A stretch of DNA of 64,000 nucleotides from positions 1,178,001-1,242,000 of the forward strand of contig NZ_KE150266.1 of the NCBI RefSeq assembly GCF_000411155.1, written 5' to 3'. The notes beneath the pieces were generated by a model. That model was not told the origin of the DNA. It was given only the letters and a program-made list of their open reading frames with translations, and did no database searches. A program made the position numbers and the translations under genes. This DNA is from Gleimia europaea ACS-120-V-Col10b. GTDB taxonomy: Bacteria; Actinomycetota; Actinomycetes; Actinomycetales; Actinomycetaceae. This document shows positions 1-9,384 of the stretch, one piece after another; the stretch's first letter is position 1; the number at the start of each line of letters is the position of its first letter.

Positions 1-1287
1 AAATTCTGCGACAATTTCGCCATTAACGGGGTTGATGGATGAGAGAGCCACCTGCAATCCCGCATCGTGATCGTCGGGGAGTTCATTTACCGCCTCGACA
101 GCGTAGTCTTGCAGGTCCTTATCCAAGGTAGTGACAATCACGTAACCGCCCGAATCTAGCTGCTCTGGGGTTATGCCGGCACGATTTTCTAGTTCGGTGC
201 GGATCTGTTGCATGAGGTGACCCTTCCACCCAGTCATGCTGGTTTCGGAATGCGGGTCGATAGTTTCCGGGAAGGTCGCGTCGTTAGCCTCATCCTGTGT
301 GATCCAGCCATCTTCAACCATGTGTTTGAGGACGCGGTCGAAGCGTACTTTTGCCACGTCTGGGTCTACTGCGGGATCCCACGCGGAGGGCGCGGGGATG
401 ATGCCGGCAAGCAAGGCTGATTCGCTAAGCGTCAGATCGGTTGCGGGGTGGCCAAAGTATTTGAGTGCCGCCTCTTCTATACCGTACGCGCCGCGCCCAA
501 AGTAGATGGTGTTGAGGTAGTTCTCGAGGATCTCGTCCTTGGATTGCTGCCTGTTGATCTTGAGGGCTAGTAAGGCTTCTTTAATTTTGCCCTTTATGCT
601 CGTAGTGGTGTCCAGGTAGTAGCGTTCCACGTACTGCTGGCTCAGTGTGGAGGCACCTTGCAAGGACCCCCCGCGAACATTGTTAATAAAGGCGCGAGCT
701 ATGCCTTTCAGGTCAATACCGGAGTTGGTGTAGAAAGTGCGGTCCTCTGAAGAAATGACTGCTTTTCCAACGTAGTCCGGAATAGTTTGCGTATCTATGA
801 TGGTACGGTCGATTTCGGCAAAAGTACCGAGTTCAGTTTCACCGTCGGAGTAGTAGACGCTAGTTTTTTGCGCCAGCGCAAACTCTCCGGGTTTCGGCAA
901 GGTCACGGACGCGTAGGCAACCATGAATCCGATCGAGCCAAGAATAACCACGGTGAGGAACGCAATGAGAATACCGATTCCTATGCGCGCGCCAGTCGAC
1001 TTCTTCTTGTTCCCCCCGCTTGTCTTCTTCCCGCTTTTTGCTGCGGGTTTGCGCGCGGTTGTCTTCGTAGTTTTGCCACTCGGTTGGCTGGCAGTGCTTA
1101 TATTTTTTCGCGGCGAGGACGACGCGGTGACAGCGGGTTTGCTCTGGGGGCTCTTAGGGATGGAAGAGGAGGGTGTTTTGGAACCCGGGTTTGTAGCGGT
1201 CGTGCCATGACGGTGGATAGAGCGGCGCGAAGGCAATCCGGAGGGTTTCCGGTTGCTATTTTTATTAGGTTCGCGACTGTCAGCCAT
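1..1287 (-). CDS. Class A penicillin-binding protein (glycosyltransferase/transpeptidase), partial
   Basis: Bifunctional murein synthase that polymerises lipid II and crosslinks peptides outside the membrane. The 3' end lies beyond base 1; 429 codons are visible. A basic Ser/Lys/Thr-rich cytoplasmic tail (residues 1-100) precedes one membrane segment (about 101-125). The GT51 domain shows EDRTFYTNSG (181-190) with the catalytic Glu, GASTLSQQ (211-218), and a YFGRGAYGIEEAA segment. The transpeptidase domain with its SxxK motif is out of view. The ATG at 1287 has AAAGGTGG upstream. The gene reads away from the cca gene. Family assignment is firm; which PBP paralogue it is remains open. Confidence 0.9.
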   Translation of the reverse strand, partial: MADSREPNKNSNRKPSGLPSRRSIHRHGTTATNPGSKTPSSSIPKSPQSKPAVTASSSPRKNISTASQPSGKTTKTTARKPAAKSGKKTSGGNKKKSTGARIGIGILIAFLTVVILGSIGFMVAYASVTLPKPGEFALAQKTSVYYSDGETELGTFAEIDRTIIDTQTIPDYVGKAVISSEDRTFYTNSGIDLKGIARAFINNVRGGSLQGASTLSQQYVERYYLDTTTSIKGKIKEALLALKINRQQSKDEILENYLNTIYFGRGAYGIEEAALKYFGHPATDLTLSESALLAGIIPAPSAWDPAVDPDVAKVRFDRVLKHMVEDGWITQDEANDATFPETIDPHSETSMTGWKGHLMQQIRTELENRAGITPEQLDSGGYVIVTTLDKDLQDYAVEAVNELPDDHDAGLQVALSSINPVNGEIVAEF

Positions 1288-1369
1288 TGGAACCACCTTT
1301 CTAAAGCAGGGCCCGGCGGTTACTGAAGACCGGGTGCCTCTTTCGTCTATCTAGCAATTGTGCATGGTT

Positions 1370-2827
1370 TTATTGCGTTTCCCACCATTTTAGTAGTTCA
1401 TGTTCGGCTTCTTCTTTACCGAGCGGGCCTCGCTCCATGCGAAGTTCAAGTAGGTATTTGTATGCTTTGCCAACTTGGGGACCTGGCTTGAGGTCAAGAA
1501 GCCGCATGATTTCGCCGCCATCTAGGTCGGGACGTACCGCGTCTAGTTCCTCTTGTTTTTGGAGTTCGTGGATGCGATTTTCGAGGTCGTCGTAGGCGGC
1601 CTGTAGGTACGCGGATTTGCGCTTGTTGCGGGTGGTGCAGTCCGCGCGGGTAAGCCGGTGGAGGTATTCGAGGTAGGGGCCCGCGTCGGTGACGTACCTG
1701 CGCACGGCAGAGTCGGTCCACTGCTGTTCGCCATAGCCGTGGAATCTTTGGTGCAGGCGCACTAGTTCCACAACGGCTTTGGTGGTGGCTTTGTCGAAAC
1801 GCAGGGCGGCCATGCGTTTCCTGGTCATTTTCGCGCCCACGATTTCGTGGTGGTGGAAGGTGACGGTGCCGTCTGGTTCGAATCTGCGCGTGGCGGGTTT
1901 GCCAACGTCGTGCATGATGGCTGCGAAGCGCAGGATAAAGCTTGGCGCGGGCACGGGGCCGTCGGGCCCGGTTTCAAGGGCGATTGCGTGTTCGAGGACG
2001 GTGAGGGTGTGCTCGTAAACGTCTTTGTGGCGGTTGTGTTCGTCTTTGAGGTCTTGGAGGTTGGATAGTTCTGGTAGGACGATGTCGGCAACCGTGGTGT
2101 GAACCATGAGTTCGAGGCTGCGGCGGGGTTTGGGGGAGGTGAGGAGACGCTCGAATTCGGTGCGAATGCGTTCTGCGGAAACGATTTCGAGGCGGGGGGC
2201 TTGCTGCTCCATGGCTTTCATGACATCTGCGGAAACGTCGATGCCAAGTTGGGCGCTGAACCTTGCGGCTCTCATGATCCGCAACGGGTCGTCGTCAAAA
2301 GATTGGGTGGCGGTGACAGGCGTGCGCAAAATGGCGTCTGCAAGGTCTTGCAGGCCGCCGTGCGGGTCTACGAGTTCAAGGTTGGGCAGGGTGATGGCGC
2401 AGGCGTTGACGGTGAAGTCTCGCCTGGTAAGGTCACCTTGGAGCGTGTCGCCGTATTCGACTTGGGGTTTGCGCGAGTTCGGGTTGTACGCTTCGGTGCG
2501 GTACGTGGTGACCTCAACTTGCAGGTCTCCTTTGCGCGCTCCGATGGTGCCAAATGCTTTGCCAACGTCCCAGGTTTTATCACCCCAGATGCCAAGGAGG
2601 CGTTCGGTGTCGTCAGGCCTGGCATTGGTGGTGAGGTCGAAGTCGTGTGGTGTTACGGCAAGAAACGCGTCACGAACCGGCCCGCCTACGAGGGCGAGTT
2701 CAAATCCGGCCGCGTGAAAAACGTGGCCTAGTTCGATGATTTGCGAGGGGAGTTCAGCGAGGGCTCTTTCGGCGTTGCGGCGAAGCAGTTCGAGGTCGCC
2801 ACATCCCACGGCCTCGAGTGCGTTCAT
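1370..2827 (-). CDS. cca: CCA tRNA nucleotidyltransferase (HD-domain type)
   Basis: Adds or repairs the 3' CCA end of tRNAs, using CTP and ATP without a template. With the ATG at 2827 it has 485 residues, usual for actinobacterial members; the frame stays open upstream to 2947, so longer starts at 2878 or 2947 are possible. Seen: GGPVRDA (48-54) and DFDLTT (62-67), the nucleotidyltransferase motif with the two metal-binding Asp, then an RNA-binding head domain, then an HD phosphohydrolase domain (IMHDVGKP) typical of the eubacterial long form. It is divergent from the NUDIX gene, as in the Mycobacterium pcnA/mutT4 arrangement. Confidence 0.92.
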   Translation of the reverse strand: MNALEAVGCGDLELLRRNAERALAELPSQIIELGHVFHAAGFELALVGGPVRDAFLAVTPHDFDLTTNARPDDTERLLGIWGDKTWDVGKAFGTIGARKGDLQVEVTTYRTEAYNPNSRKPQVEYGDTLQGDLTRRDFTVNACAITLPNLELVDPHGGLQDLADAILRTPVTATQSFDDDPLRIMRAARFSAQLGIDVSADVMKAMEQQAPRLEIVSAERIRTEFERLLTSPKPRRSLELMVHTTVADIVLPELSNLQDLKDEHNRHKDVYEHTLTVLEHAIALETGPDGPVPAPSFILRFAAIMHDVGKPATRRFEPDGTVTFHHHEIVGAKMTRKRMAALRFDKATTKAVVELVRLHQRFHGYGEQQWTDSAVRRYVTDAGPYLEYLHRLTRADCTTRNKRKSAYLQAAYDDLENRIHELQKQEELDAVRPDLDGGEIMRLLDLKPGPQVGKAYKYLLELRMERGPLGKEEAEHELLKWWETQ

Positions 2828-2945
2828 ATTTTGGCTTGTAATGGTTGCCCGTTTATTGGTTTCTTGTTCCTTTAGCATCCCTAATAGCGTGCCATGAATC
2901 CTCACAATTCGGTATATCGGACGCGCCACGTCATAGAGTAGGAGC

Positions 2946-3488
2946 ATGGATATTCATGACGGCACTCCTCGGATGGGTGTTCCGCGACCCCCGCGTCACC
3001 ATTTTTCGGTGCGCAGTTTTCGGGTGAGCGCGCGGCATTTGCCGGTTGTGGATGAGACGTCAGCTGGCGGCCTTGTGATTAAGGTGCGCGAGGGAGTGCC
3101 GTGGGTGGCGGTGATTGCGCGGCGAAATCGGGCGGGCAATATCGAGTGGTGTTTACCGAAGGGACACCTGGAGCCCGGAGAGTCGGCGGAGGAAGCCGCA
3201 GTTCGAGAGATCGCTGAAGAAACGGGCATTACGGGCCGGTTGGTGACGGGTTTGACGTCGATTGATTACTGGTTTTCTACGGGGGATCGCAGGGTGCATA
3301 AGGTGGTGCACCACTATTTGTTGGAGTACGTGTCGGGCGAGGTCACCGTGGAGAACGATCCGGATCAGGAGGCCGAGGACGCCGCGTGGTTCCCGTTGGA
3401 CAAGGTTTCACGCATGTTGGCGTATCCGAATGAGCGGCGCGTAGTGGCGATCGCGTTGGATTTGCTGTATCCAGAGGCAAACGTGTGA
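2946..3488 (+). CDS. NUDIX hydrolase (MutT4-like)
   Basis: Hydrolyses nucleoside diphosphates linked to another moiety; the substrate cannot be told. The Nudix box starts at GHLEPGES and runs through REIAEETGI (residues 73-95), with the metal-binding REIAEE core intact. The 180-residue size fits single-domain members. The first 30 residues are basic and poorly conserved, so the start (ATG 2946, AGGAG one base upstream, unusually close) is uncertain; ATG 2973 is an alternative. Its stop overlaps the GTG of the DUF6049 gene (GTGA), giving a NUDIX-DUF6049-murJ operon matching Rv3908-Rv3909-Rv3910 order in Mycobacterium. Confidence 0.88.
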   Translation: MDIHDGTPRMGVPRPPRHHFSVRSFRVSARHLPVVDETSAGGLVIKVREGVPWVAVIARRNRAGNIEWCLPKGHLEPGESAEEAAVREIAEETGITGRLVTGLTSIDYWFSTGDRRVHKVVHHYLLEYVSGEVTVENDPDQEAEDAAWFPLDKVSRMLAYPNERRVVAIALDLLYPEANV

Positions 3489-5533
3489 GCCGGCGTTTAA
3501 GTTTTAGAGGCGTTGCGCTGTTGCTGGCGGGAGCTTTGGTTTCCGCCGTTTGCGGTGTTTTTGGGGGTTTTGAGGCGGTGGCCGCCCCGGTGGACGCTCA
3601 GCCTGGCTACACGGTGGAGATAGATGATCTGGCGCCTCGGGTGCTGACGGATCAAAAGAGTGTGAAGGTTTCTGGCACGGTTAGTTTTGCCACGGCGCAA
3701 AGCGAAGTGTCGTTGAGCGTGTTTGTGCGTTCAGATTCGATGGTCACCGTGTCGGAAGCGAAGGCGTATTTGGAGGATTTGAGCAACGCGGGTGATTTTG
3801 TTACTTCGACGACGTTAAAGGACGTGAAAGCCGGCACACCCACTGCGTTTTCAATTTCTATTCCGGCAACCGATTTGCCATTTTATAGCCCGTTCTTTTG
3901 GGGCCCACGAGGCATTGAGGTGCGCGCTGAGGCCGGGAACCTGGTGGCTTCGGATAGATCTTTGTTGCTGTGGGATTCGGGTTATGAGGTCAAGCCCTTA
4001 AACCTGTCTGTGGTCAGTTCGATCGCGATGGGCGTGCAGGAGTCCGACCAGGGGGTTCGGGCCACAGATGCACAAGCAGGGCAGGTTCGCGTGGCGCAGG
4101 ATTTAGCTGAGGTTAAGGGCGTGACGCTCGCGGTTGGTGCGGGCTTACTTGAGCAGGAAGATTTCGCGCAGAACCTAGCGAAAGCGGGTGCGGGCCCGGT
4201 GATTTCCCTGCCGGCGGCGGATGCGGATGTGGCCGGTATTGCTCATCTTTCGCAGCGTTCCCAGATTGTGCAGTTGGTGCAAGATTCAAAGTCCGCGCAG
4301 AACTTGCCGGTGGCGCGCCGAGCCGGACTGGAAGTTTTGGATAGTTTTGTCTTGCCCGAGGTAGACGAGCTTGACCGCCAGGTTGTGGAGCTGTGGGCTG
4401 ATCAGACGGTTGTGAGTACGAGCGAGGGCTTGGCACCTTCAGATTTGCTCACTTATGATGTTTCGGCGTGGTCTCGCTACGACGCGCAGACCGGTAGCGC
4501 CGTGAACGCAGAGGAGCCCGGCACGGACGTGCTCCTAGCTCACAAGGCGCTGTCGGATCTTCTTTCTTCTTCCACCTCTTCTAGGGGCGATGAGTTGGAC
4601 GTTCAGCAGATGATCCGCTCTACCACTGCGATCATTACGCGCCAGTTACCCAACCAGTCGCGCACCGTGCTTGCGTTGACGCAACGCAATCCGGACAGCG
4701 AGGTCACCGTGGCCCGGGTGAAGGCTGCGCTCGGGGATCGGTGGGTGAATCCAATCTCGGTTGCAGACGTGAAAGACATGTCGGATGCGCCCGAGCCGCG
4801 CACGACTCTGCCGGATCTAGTTCCATCTTCGGGCAGCATCACGGATCTGGAGGTTCGTTCGCTCTACGAGGCGATCGAGTCTACGGCCGCGATGACTTCA
4901 GCACTGGCCGATTCCACGGGTACGGTTGCCGAGCAGCGCTCCCGCGTGCTGCTGGCCACCTCCCTCGCGCTGCGGGAACAACCGGACTTGCGCTCGCGAT
5001 TAATTAGGGGCGTGAATGAGGAGGCGGAGGCGCTGGCCACTTCCGTAAAGGTGGAACAGTCTGCGCCAATCAACCTGCTGGATCGCAAGGCGCATTTGCC
5101 GGTGCGGGTAAGTTCAGCGCTTGACGAGCCGGTAAACGTGGTTGTGGAGCTGGTTTCGCCCGACCCGCGCCTACAGATCGAGAAGAGCGTGGCGGTTAGT
5201 GTGCCGGCCCACGGCTCAACGGTTGCAGAAATCCCGGTTCGTGCGATTGGTTCGGGCGATGTCGCGGTTCAGGTTAAGATGAAGGGCCCCAATGGCCTCG
5301 TGATCGATGATGCGGCGCACTTGCAGATCCGCGTTCGCGCGGAATGGGAGTCGACGGGTACGCTCGTGTTCTCGATAGTTATGGCGCTGTTGCTGGTAGC
5401 AGGTATTTGGCGCACCATTAAGCGAGGTCGCCGCGTGGATATGGCTACTAAGGACGCAACCGGCGGACTGGAAACACCGCATGTGAATGAGAGCGCGTCC
5501 ACTGATTTGAACTTGGGAGAACATGATGAGTGA
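3485..5533 (+). CDS. DUF6049 family secreted/membrane-anchored protein
   Basis: Function unknown. 682 residues: an N-terminal signal peptide (basic start, hydrophobic stretch about 8-25, Ala-rich cleavage region near 33), a long extracytoplasmic Ser/Val/Ala-rich body with beta-sandwich-like stretches near the C-terminal third, one membrane helix (about 627-645) and a short cytoplasmic tail. Size, topology and position between a MutT-like hydrolase and MurJ match the DUF6049/Rv3909 family, which suggests a role in envelope assembly; that role is inference. Translation is coupled: GTG overlaps the upstream stop, and its own stop overlaps murJ by 11 bases. Confidence 0.82.
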   Translation: MSRRLSFRGVALLLAGALVSAVCGVFGGFEAVAAPVDAQPGYTVEIDDLAPRVLTDQKSVKVSGTVSFATAQSEVSLSVFVRSDSMVTVSEAKAYLEDLSNAGDFVTSTTLKDVKAGTPTAFSISIPATDLPFYSPFFWGPRGIEVRAEAGNLVASDRSLLLWDSGYEVKPLNLSVVSSIAMGVQESDQGVRATDAQAGQVRVAQDLAEVKGVTLAVGAGLLEQEDFAQNLAKAGAGPVISLPAADADVAGIAHLSQRSQIVQLVQDSKSAQNLPVARRAGLEVLDSFVLPEVDELDRQVVELWADQTVVSTSEGLAPSDLLTYDVSAWSRYDAQTGSAVNAEEPGTDVLLAHKALSDLLSSSTSSRGDELDVQQMIRSTTAIITRQLPNQSRTVLALTQRNPDSEVTVARVKAALGDRWVNPISVADVKDMSDAPEPRTTLPDLVPSSGSITDLEVRSLYEAIESTAAMTSALADSTGTVAEQRSRVLLATSLALREQPDLRSRLIRGVNEEAEALATSVKVEQSAPINLLDRKAHLPVRVSSALDEPVNVVVELVSPDPRLQIEKSVAVSVPAHGSTVAEIPVRAIGSGDVAVQVKMKGPNGLVIDDAAHLQIRVRAEWESTGTLVFSIVMALLLVAGIWRTIKRGRRVDMATKDATGGLETPHVNESASTDLNLGEHDE

Positions 5534-7271
5534 GGCCGAGTTGGCTGGCGATCACGATCAGCCTATTGGTGATCCGAAGGAGTCCTCCCTATTTCGGTCT
5601 TCGGCGATCATGGCGCTGGGTACCACGTTTTCCCGAGGGCTTGGTTTTTTGCGCACCGCGCTGCTGCTGGCTGCTTTGGGCGCGGCGGGAGCAAACGACG
5701 CGTTTAACGTGGCTAATACGTTGCCGAACGTGGTGTTTAACCTGCTGGCGGCAGGTTTGCTGGACGCGATTTTGGTGCCGCAGATTGTCCGGGCATTCAA
5801 GACTAAATCCGGTTCGGACTACGTGAATCGTCTGCTGACGCTGGCCGGTCTGATCATGTTTGGTATCACCATCGTGATGGTTGCGGCCGCTGGCATTTTG
5901 GTGAACTTGACGGCTGGTTTGATGGCCCCGGCGTGGAAGTCGCTGGCAATCGTGTTTGCCATTTGGTGTTTGCCGCAGATTTTCTTTTACGGAATCTACG
6001 CCCTCTTGGGCGAATTTTTGAACGCGCGCGGCATTTTTGGCCCGTACATGTGGACGCCGGCGGTCAATAATGTGATCGCAATTATCGGTTTGATCGTGTT
6101 CATTGCCGTGTACGGCACGGCCTCGGATGTGAATGATCCGTCGGTTTGGGATTTCCAGCGGACGGCGCTTTTGGCGGGGCCGGCAACGTTGGGCGTGATT
6201 GCGCAGGCGCTGTTGCTGATTATTCCGCTTCGGCGCGCGGGCGTACGGTTGCGGTTGGATTTTCATTTCCGAGGCACTGGCTTGCGCCGGGCGTCTAAGA
6301 TTGCGGGCTGGGTGTTCGCAACGCTGGTTGTGGGCCAGGTGGGCTACCTGTCTACGTCTAACATTGCGGCGGCGGCAAACGCGTGGAGTACACAAACCGG
6401 AGTTTTCGCTGCTTCCACGGCGGCGCTTGGCATCACGTTTACGGTGTACATGCTCCCGCAATCGATCGTTTCGGTTTCGATCGCTACAGCTCTGTTTACA
6501 AAGATCGCTTCGGCAGCTGCTGATGGGAACCAGGCCAGTATGGTTCGCAACTACCAGATTGGCGTGCGGTCCTCACTCTTGCTAACGATGTGGATGGCGG
6601 CGATTTTGGGGGCGGCCGCGATCCCGGTGTTCCAAATTTTGGGGCCGTCAAACCCAATTTCCGAGATGGTTGCGTACGCAAATGCACTGGTGATCATTTT
6701 GCCGGGCCTGGCAGGCGCCGTGGTAGTGATTTTCAGTCAGCGCGTATTTTATTCGCTGGAGGACGGCCGTCCCGTGTTTTACACGGTGCTTTGGCCAACG
6801 CTGGGTCAGGTGGCTTTAGGCTGGACGTTGATGCTGTTCCTCCCGCCCGTGTACTGGCTGTTTGGGGCGTTATTTGCCGAGACTGTCTCGCGCATTGTGC
6901 AAGGCGTGGTTTCAACATATTTTGTTCGCGCCAGGTTACCGCAGGCGAATCCACGGGTGGTTATTGGCGACATGGTGAAGTACGGCAGCATGGCGGTGGT
7001 ATCTGGGCTACTGGGAATGGGCGCGTTGCATTTTGTGGGCGCGTTTGACACTTCCGGAACCGTGACGGGCGCGATTTGGGGCGGATTGTGGCGCGGGGTT
7101 CTTGTAGCCGTGGTGGTAAGTGTCGGATACTTCAGCCTCGTCGCAACGATTGATCGCCAAAATTTCCAAACGGCTTTGGGCATGTTGGGCTCGCGAATCC
7201 CGTATTTCCAAAGATTTGCATCCGCCCAAGAAGACGCGCAGGCCCCGGATTCCGCGCCCGGTAACGAGTAG
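5523..7271 (+). CDS. murJ: Lipid II flippase MurJ (MviN)
   Basis: Flips lipid-linked peptidoglycan precursor across the inner membrane (MOP/MATE-like superfamily). 582 residues with about 14 hydrophobic segments; the N-terminal region shows the family signature AANDAFNVANTLPNVVFN and a conserved Arg (SRGLGFLRT). Unlike the mycobacterial homologue it has no fused kinase-like or sugar-binding C-terminus; a separate downstream protein may carry the equivalent tail. Two ATGs (5523, 5526) lie behind GGGAG; the second has the better spacing. Third gene of the NUDIX-DUF6049-murJ unit. Confidence 0.95.
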   Translation: MMSEAELAGDHDQPIGDPKESSLFRSSAIMALGTTFSRGLGFLRTALLLAALGAAGANDAFNVANTLPNVVFNLLAAGLLDAILVPQIVRAFKTKSGSDYVNRLLTLAGLIMFGITIVMVAAAGILVNLTAGLMAPAWKSLAIVFAIWCLPQIFFYGIYALLGEFLNARGIFGPYMWTPAVNNVIAIIGLIVFIAVYGTASDVNDPSVWDFQRTALLAGPATLGVIAQALLLIIPLRRAGVRLRLDFHFRGTGLRRASKIAGWVFATLVVGQVGYLSTSNIAAAANAWSTQTGVFAASTAALGITFTVYMLPQSIVSVSIATALFTKIASAAADGNQASMVRNYQIGVRSSLLLTMWMAAILGAAAIPVFQILGPSNPISEMVAYANALVIILPGLAGAVVVIFSQRVFYSLEDGRPVFYTVLWPTLGQVALGWTLMLFLPPVYWLFGALFAETVSRIVQGVVSTYFVRARLPQANPRVVIGDMVKYGSMAVVSGLLGMGALHFVGAFDTSGTVTGAIWGGLWRGVLVAVVVSVGYFSLVATIDRQNFQTALGMLGSRIPYFQRFASAQEDAQAPDSAPGNE

Positions 7272-7410
7272 CTATCCCTGTCCTCGCTCGCTGAAAGTTT
7301 GTTCCGTTGTGACCGGCTCGGCGTCTGGTTTTGAGCGACACTGGGCGCCGGCGCAGGTTTGCTTTGCCCGCGTGTATTAGTCTTGCAGTTGATGTTATTG
7401 AGGGGGCTCT

Positions 7411-9273
7411 ATGTCTAAAGACGATCTTGAGTCGAATGAGGATTTCGATTCTGAGCGAGATCGCACCGATCAGTTCACGCCTGAGCAGACCAGTGGATCT
7501 TTTGATGCCCTGCTTGAGGATTTGAACGAGAAGATGGTTGCCGGCAGCCTGGCTAATCGTTTGCGCGGCGTGTTTTCTCGGGCGGGTCGGCCTGACGCGG
7601 AGGCTTCCCAACTTGACGAGGTCGCGCGGACTGATAGCGAGCCCGCCTCTGAAGACGTCGCGGCTGACGTGCCCGCCTTAGATAATGAGCAAGCCCGCGC
7701 GAAGTCGGACGATAAGTCAGATAAGACGCGGGAGTTCATCTCGTCGTTAGATGAACGTTTCCCCAGTGTGCGCTCCCCGAAGATGCCTCCTCCTCCCGAG
7801 CCTGAAGATGAGGCCGCAGTGGCCGCTGGCCAGGGCCAGATGACCGACGATTTCCTAAATCACCTTGGCAAACAGAAGAAGCGTTTTTCCGATGTTGACA
7901 ATGAGGACGCAGCACAACACCAGGATGTCTCTTCTGACCCGGATTCTTCTGCCAACCCCTCGTCGCCCGCGAACGAGACGCAAACCGTCGCGCATGCAGA
8001 TGATGAGCAAAAGCGTGATCGCGCGGTGGATGAGCCGCAGACTACGAGCGGTGCCCAGCAGGCGGAAGACAACTCGGATATCGCTACGGCAGACGGAGAC
8101 GAGCAGGCCACGGCTGCGCGTTCCCTCGCCGACGAAACTAAACGAATCGCAAATGTTTCTAAAAGCTTTATTAAAGCTCAGGCGGTCAAGATTGCAGCGG
8201 CAGCTGCGGCCCGCGAAGATGCCCGCCGCGCCAAGGCGGAGGCCAAGCGCCTCGAAGAACTTGCAAAAGAGGAAGAAGGGGAGCTTCCCGCCCCCGTAGA
8301 AACCGGCTGGGGCGACCTCTCCGATGAGTCTGATTTCAGCTCAGGCCGTGCCGATAGCGCGCCGAGCCCGTCCGAATCCTCCGATGATGAGGGCCAAGCA
8401 CCGTCCGCGAAGAAGGAAGGATCTGTCCGCGAGCGTTCATCTACGAGCATTCCGAAGGCTGGGGCAACGCACGAACCGGCACGATTGGCTGGCGACACCG
8501 ACAGCTTGAAGGCCGTCGAGTCTGATTTGCCGAAGAAGGTAAGTTTCACGCGGCGCGGCGCCTCCATTATGAAGTTGCCGTCGGGCACGCGGGTGATTCA
8601 AAACTCGATGCGTTCGGTTCGCTCCACCGTGGATGCCTTGAACGAGGGACAGAGTATTGATCCGACCCGGCCCACGATTGCGCTGTTTGTAGCGCTAATG
8701 GTAGCCGCAACGATCGTGTCCGCAACCACGATGGCGGGCACGCGCACGTTCTCCTCCTCGATTTTGCACACCCAGCCAAAGCCTACCGAGGTTGTTGAGA
8801 CCACTGCGGAGGAAGCACCTACGGAAGCTCCTACCCCGCCTCCTGCGGGCGCTCCCAAGATCGCGTCGGTTGATGTCATTTCGTACAACAACGATGATGG
8901 CGACCATCCGGAGTGGGCGCAGTACCTGTTTGATGGGGATCAGTCCACGAGGTGGCAGACGCGCTACTTCGCTCAGCCTGAGTTGCCGGAGAACAACCGT
9001 ATTCGCCTGGTCATTCATCTGGAAGAAGAAAGCTCTGTCAATAGCGTGACCTTCCAGGGCCCGATTGATGGCGGGCAGGTAGATTTGCGCGTAAATGATG
9101 GTGCGGATCCGTTTGCCACACCTGTTTTGACATCCTCGAAGATGGCAAAGACCACCACGTTGACTCCTTCTGAGCCGGCTGTGGGAACCACGGTAACGCT
9201 CGATTTCGTTGCGCTCCCCACGGATGATGAGGGGCAGTTCCGCGCGAAGATTGACGTGCTCACTGTCAACTAG
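7411..9273 (+). CDS. Large acidic disordered single-pass membrane protein with discoidin-like C-terminus
   Basis: Name and function not known. 620 residues. Residues 1-420 are low-complexity, rich in Asp, Glu, Ala and Ser, with a likely charged coiled stretch around 245-290 (Ala/Lys/Arg/Glu). One membrane helix lies at about 422-444, then a Thr/Glu/Pro linker, then a beta-rich domain from about 480 with the pattern YLFDGDQSTRWQTRY, typical of F5/8C (discoidin)-like folds. In mycobacteria a similar domain is fused behind MurJ, so this looks like the separated counterpart with its own cytoplasmic region. Start: ATG 7411 behind GAGGGGGC. The cytosolic disordered head and outer carbohydrate-binding-like tail suggest a cell-wall sensor or scaffold (inference). 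Confidence 0.7.
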   Translation: MSKDDLESNEDFDSERDRTDQFTPEQTSGSFDALLEDLNEKMVAGSLANRLRGVFSRAGRPDAEASQLDEVARTDSEPASEDVAADVPALDNEQARAKSDDKSDKTREFISSLDERFPSVRSPKMPPPPEPEDEAAVAAGQGQMTDDFLNHLGKQKKRFSDVDNEDAAQHQDVSSDPDSSANPSSPANETQTVAHADDEQKRDRAVDEPQTTSGAQQAEDNSDIATADGDEQATAARSLADETKRIANVSKSFIKAQAVKIAAAAAAREDARRAKAEAKRLEELAKEEEGELPAPVETGWGDLSDESDFSSGRADSAPSPSESSDDEGQAPSAKKEGSVRERSSTSIPKAGATHEPARLAGDTDSLKAVESDLPKKVSFTRRGASIMKLPSGTRVIQNSMRSVRSTVDALNEGQSIDPTRPTIALFVALMVAATIVSATTMAGTRTFSSSILHTQPKPTEVVETTAEEAPTEAPTPPPAGAPKIASVDVISYNNDDGDHPEWAQYLFDGDQSTRWQTRYFAQPELPENNRIRLVIHLEEESSVNSVTFQGPIDGGQVDLRVNDGADPFATPVLTSSKMAKTTTLTPSEPAVGTTVTLDFVALPTDDEGQFRAKIDVLTVN

Positions 9274-9302
9274 GGCCGCTTTTGAGCCTTTTGTAGCCGC
9301 GT

Positions 9303-9328
9303 GGAATACTTACGCGTGCGGGGCGGTT
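9303..9328 (+). promoter_or_regulatory. SigR/SigH-type promoter of trxBA
   Basis: GGAAT at 9303-9307, exactly 18 bases, then GTT at 9326-9328. This matches the GGAAT-N18-GTT promoter of thiol-stress sigma factors (Streptomyces SigR, mycobacterial SigH), whose best known target is trxBA. It lies 57 bases before the trxB ATG. No sigma factor gene is in the window. Confidence 0.7.
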
Positions 9329-9384
9329 AGTTAGAGTGTTGTTACGTGTAGGCCGTTTGTTTTGCACAGAAAGTTGTTTATCTC

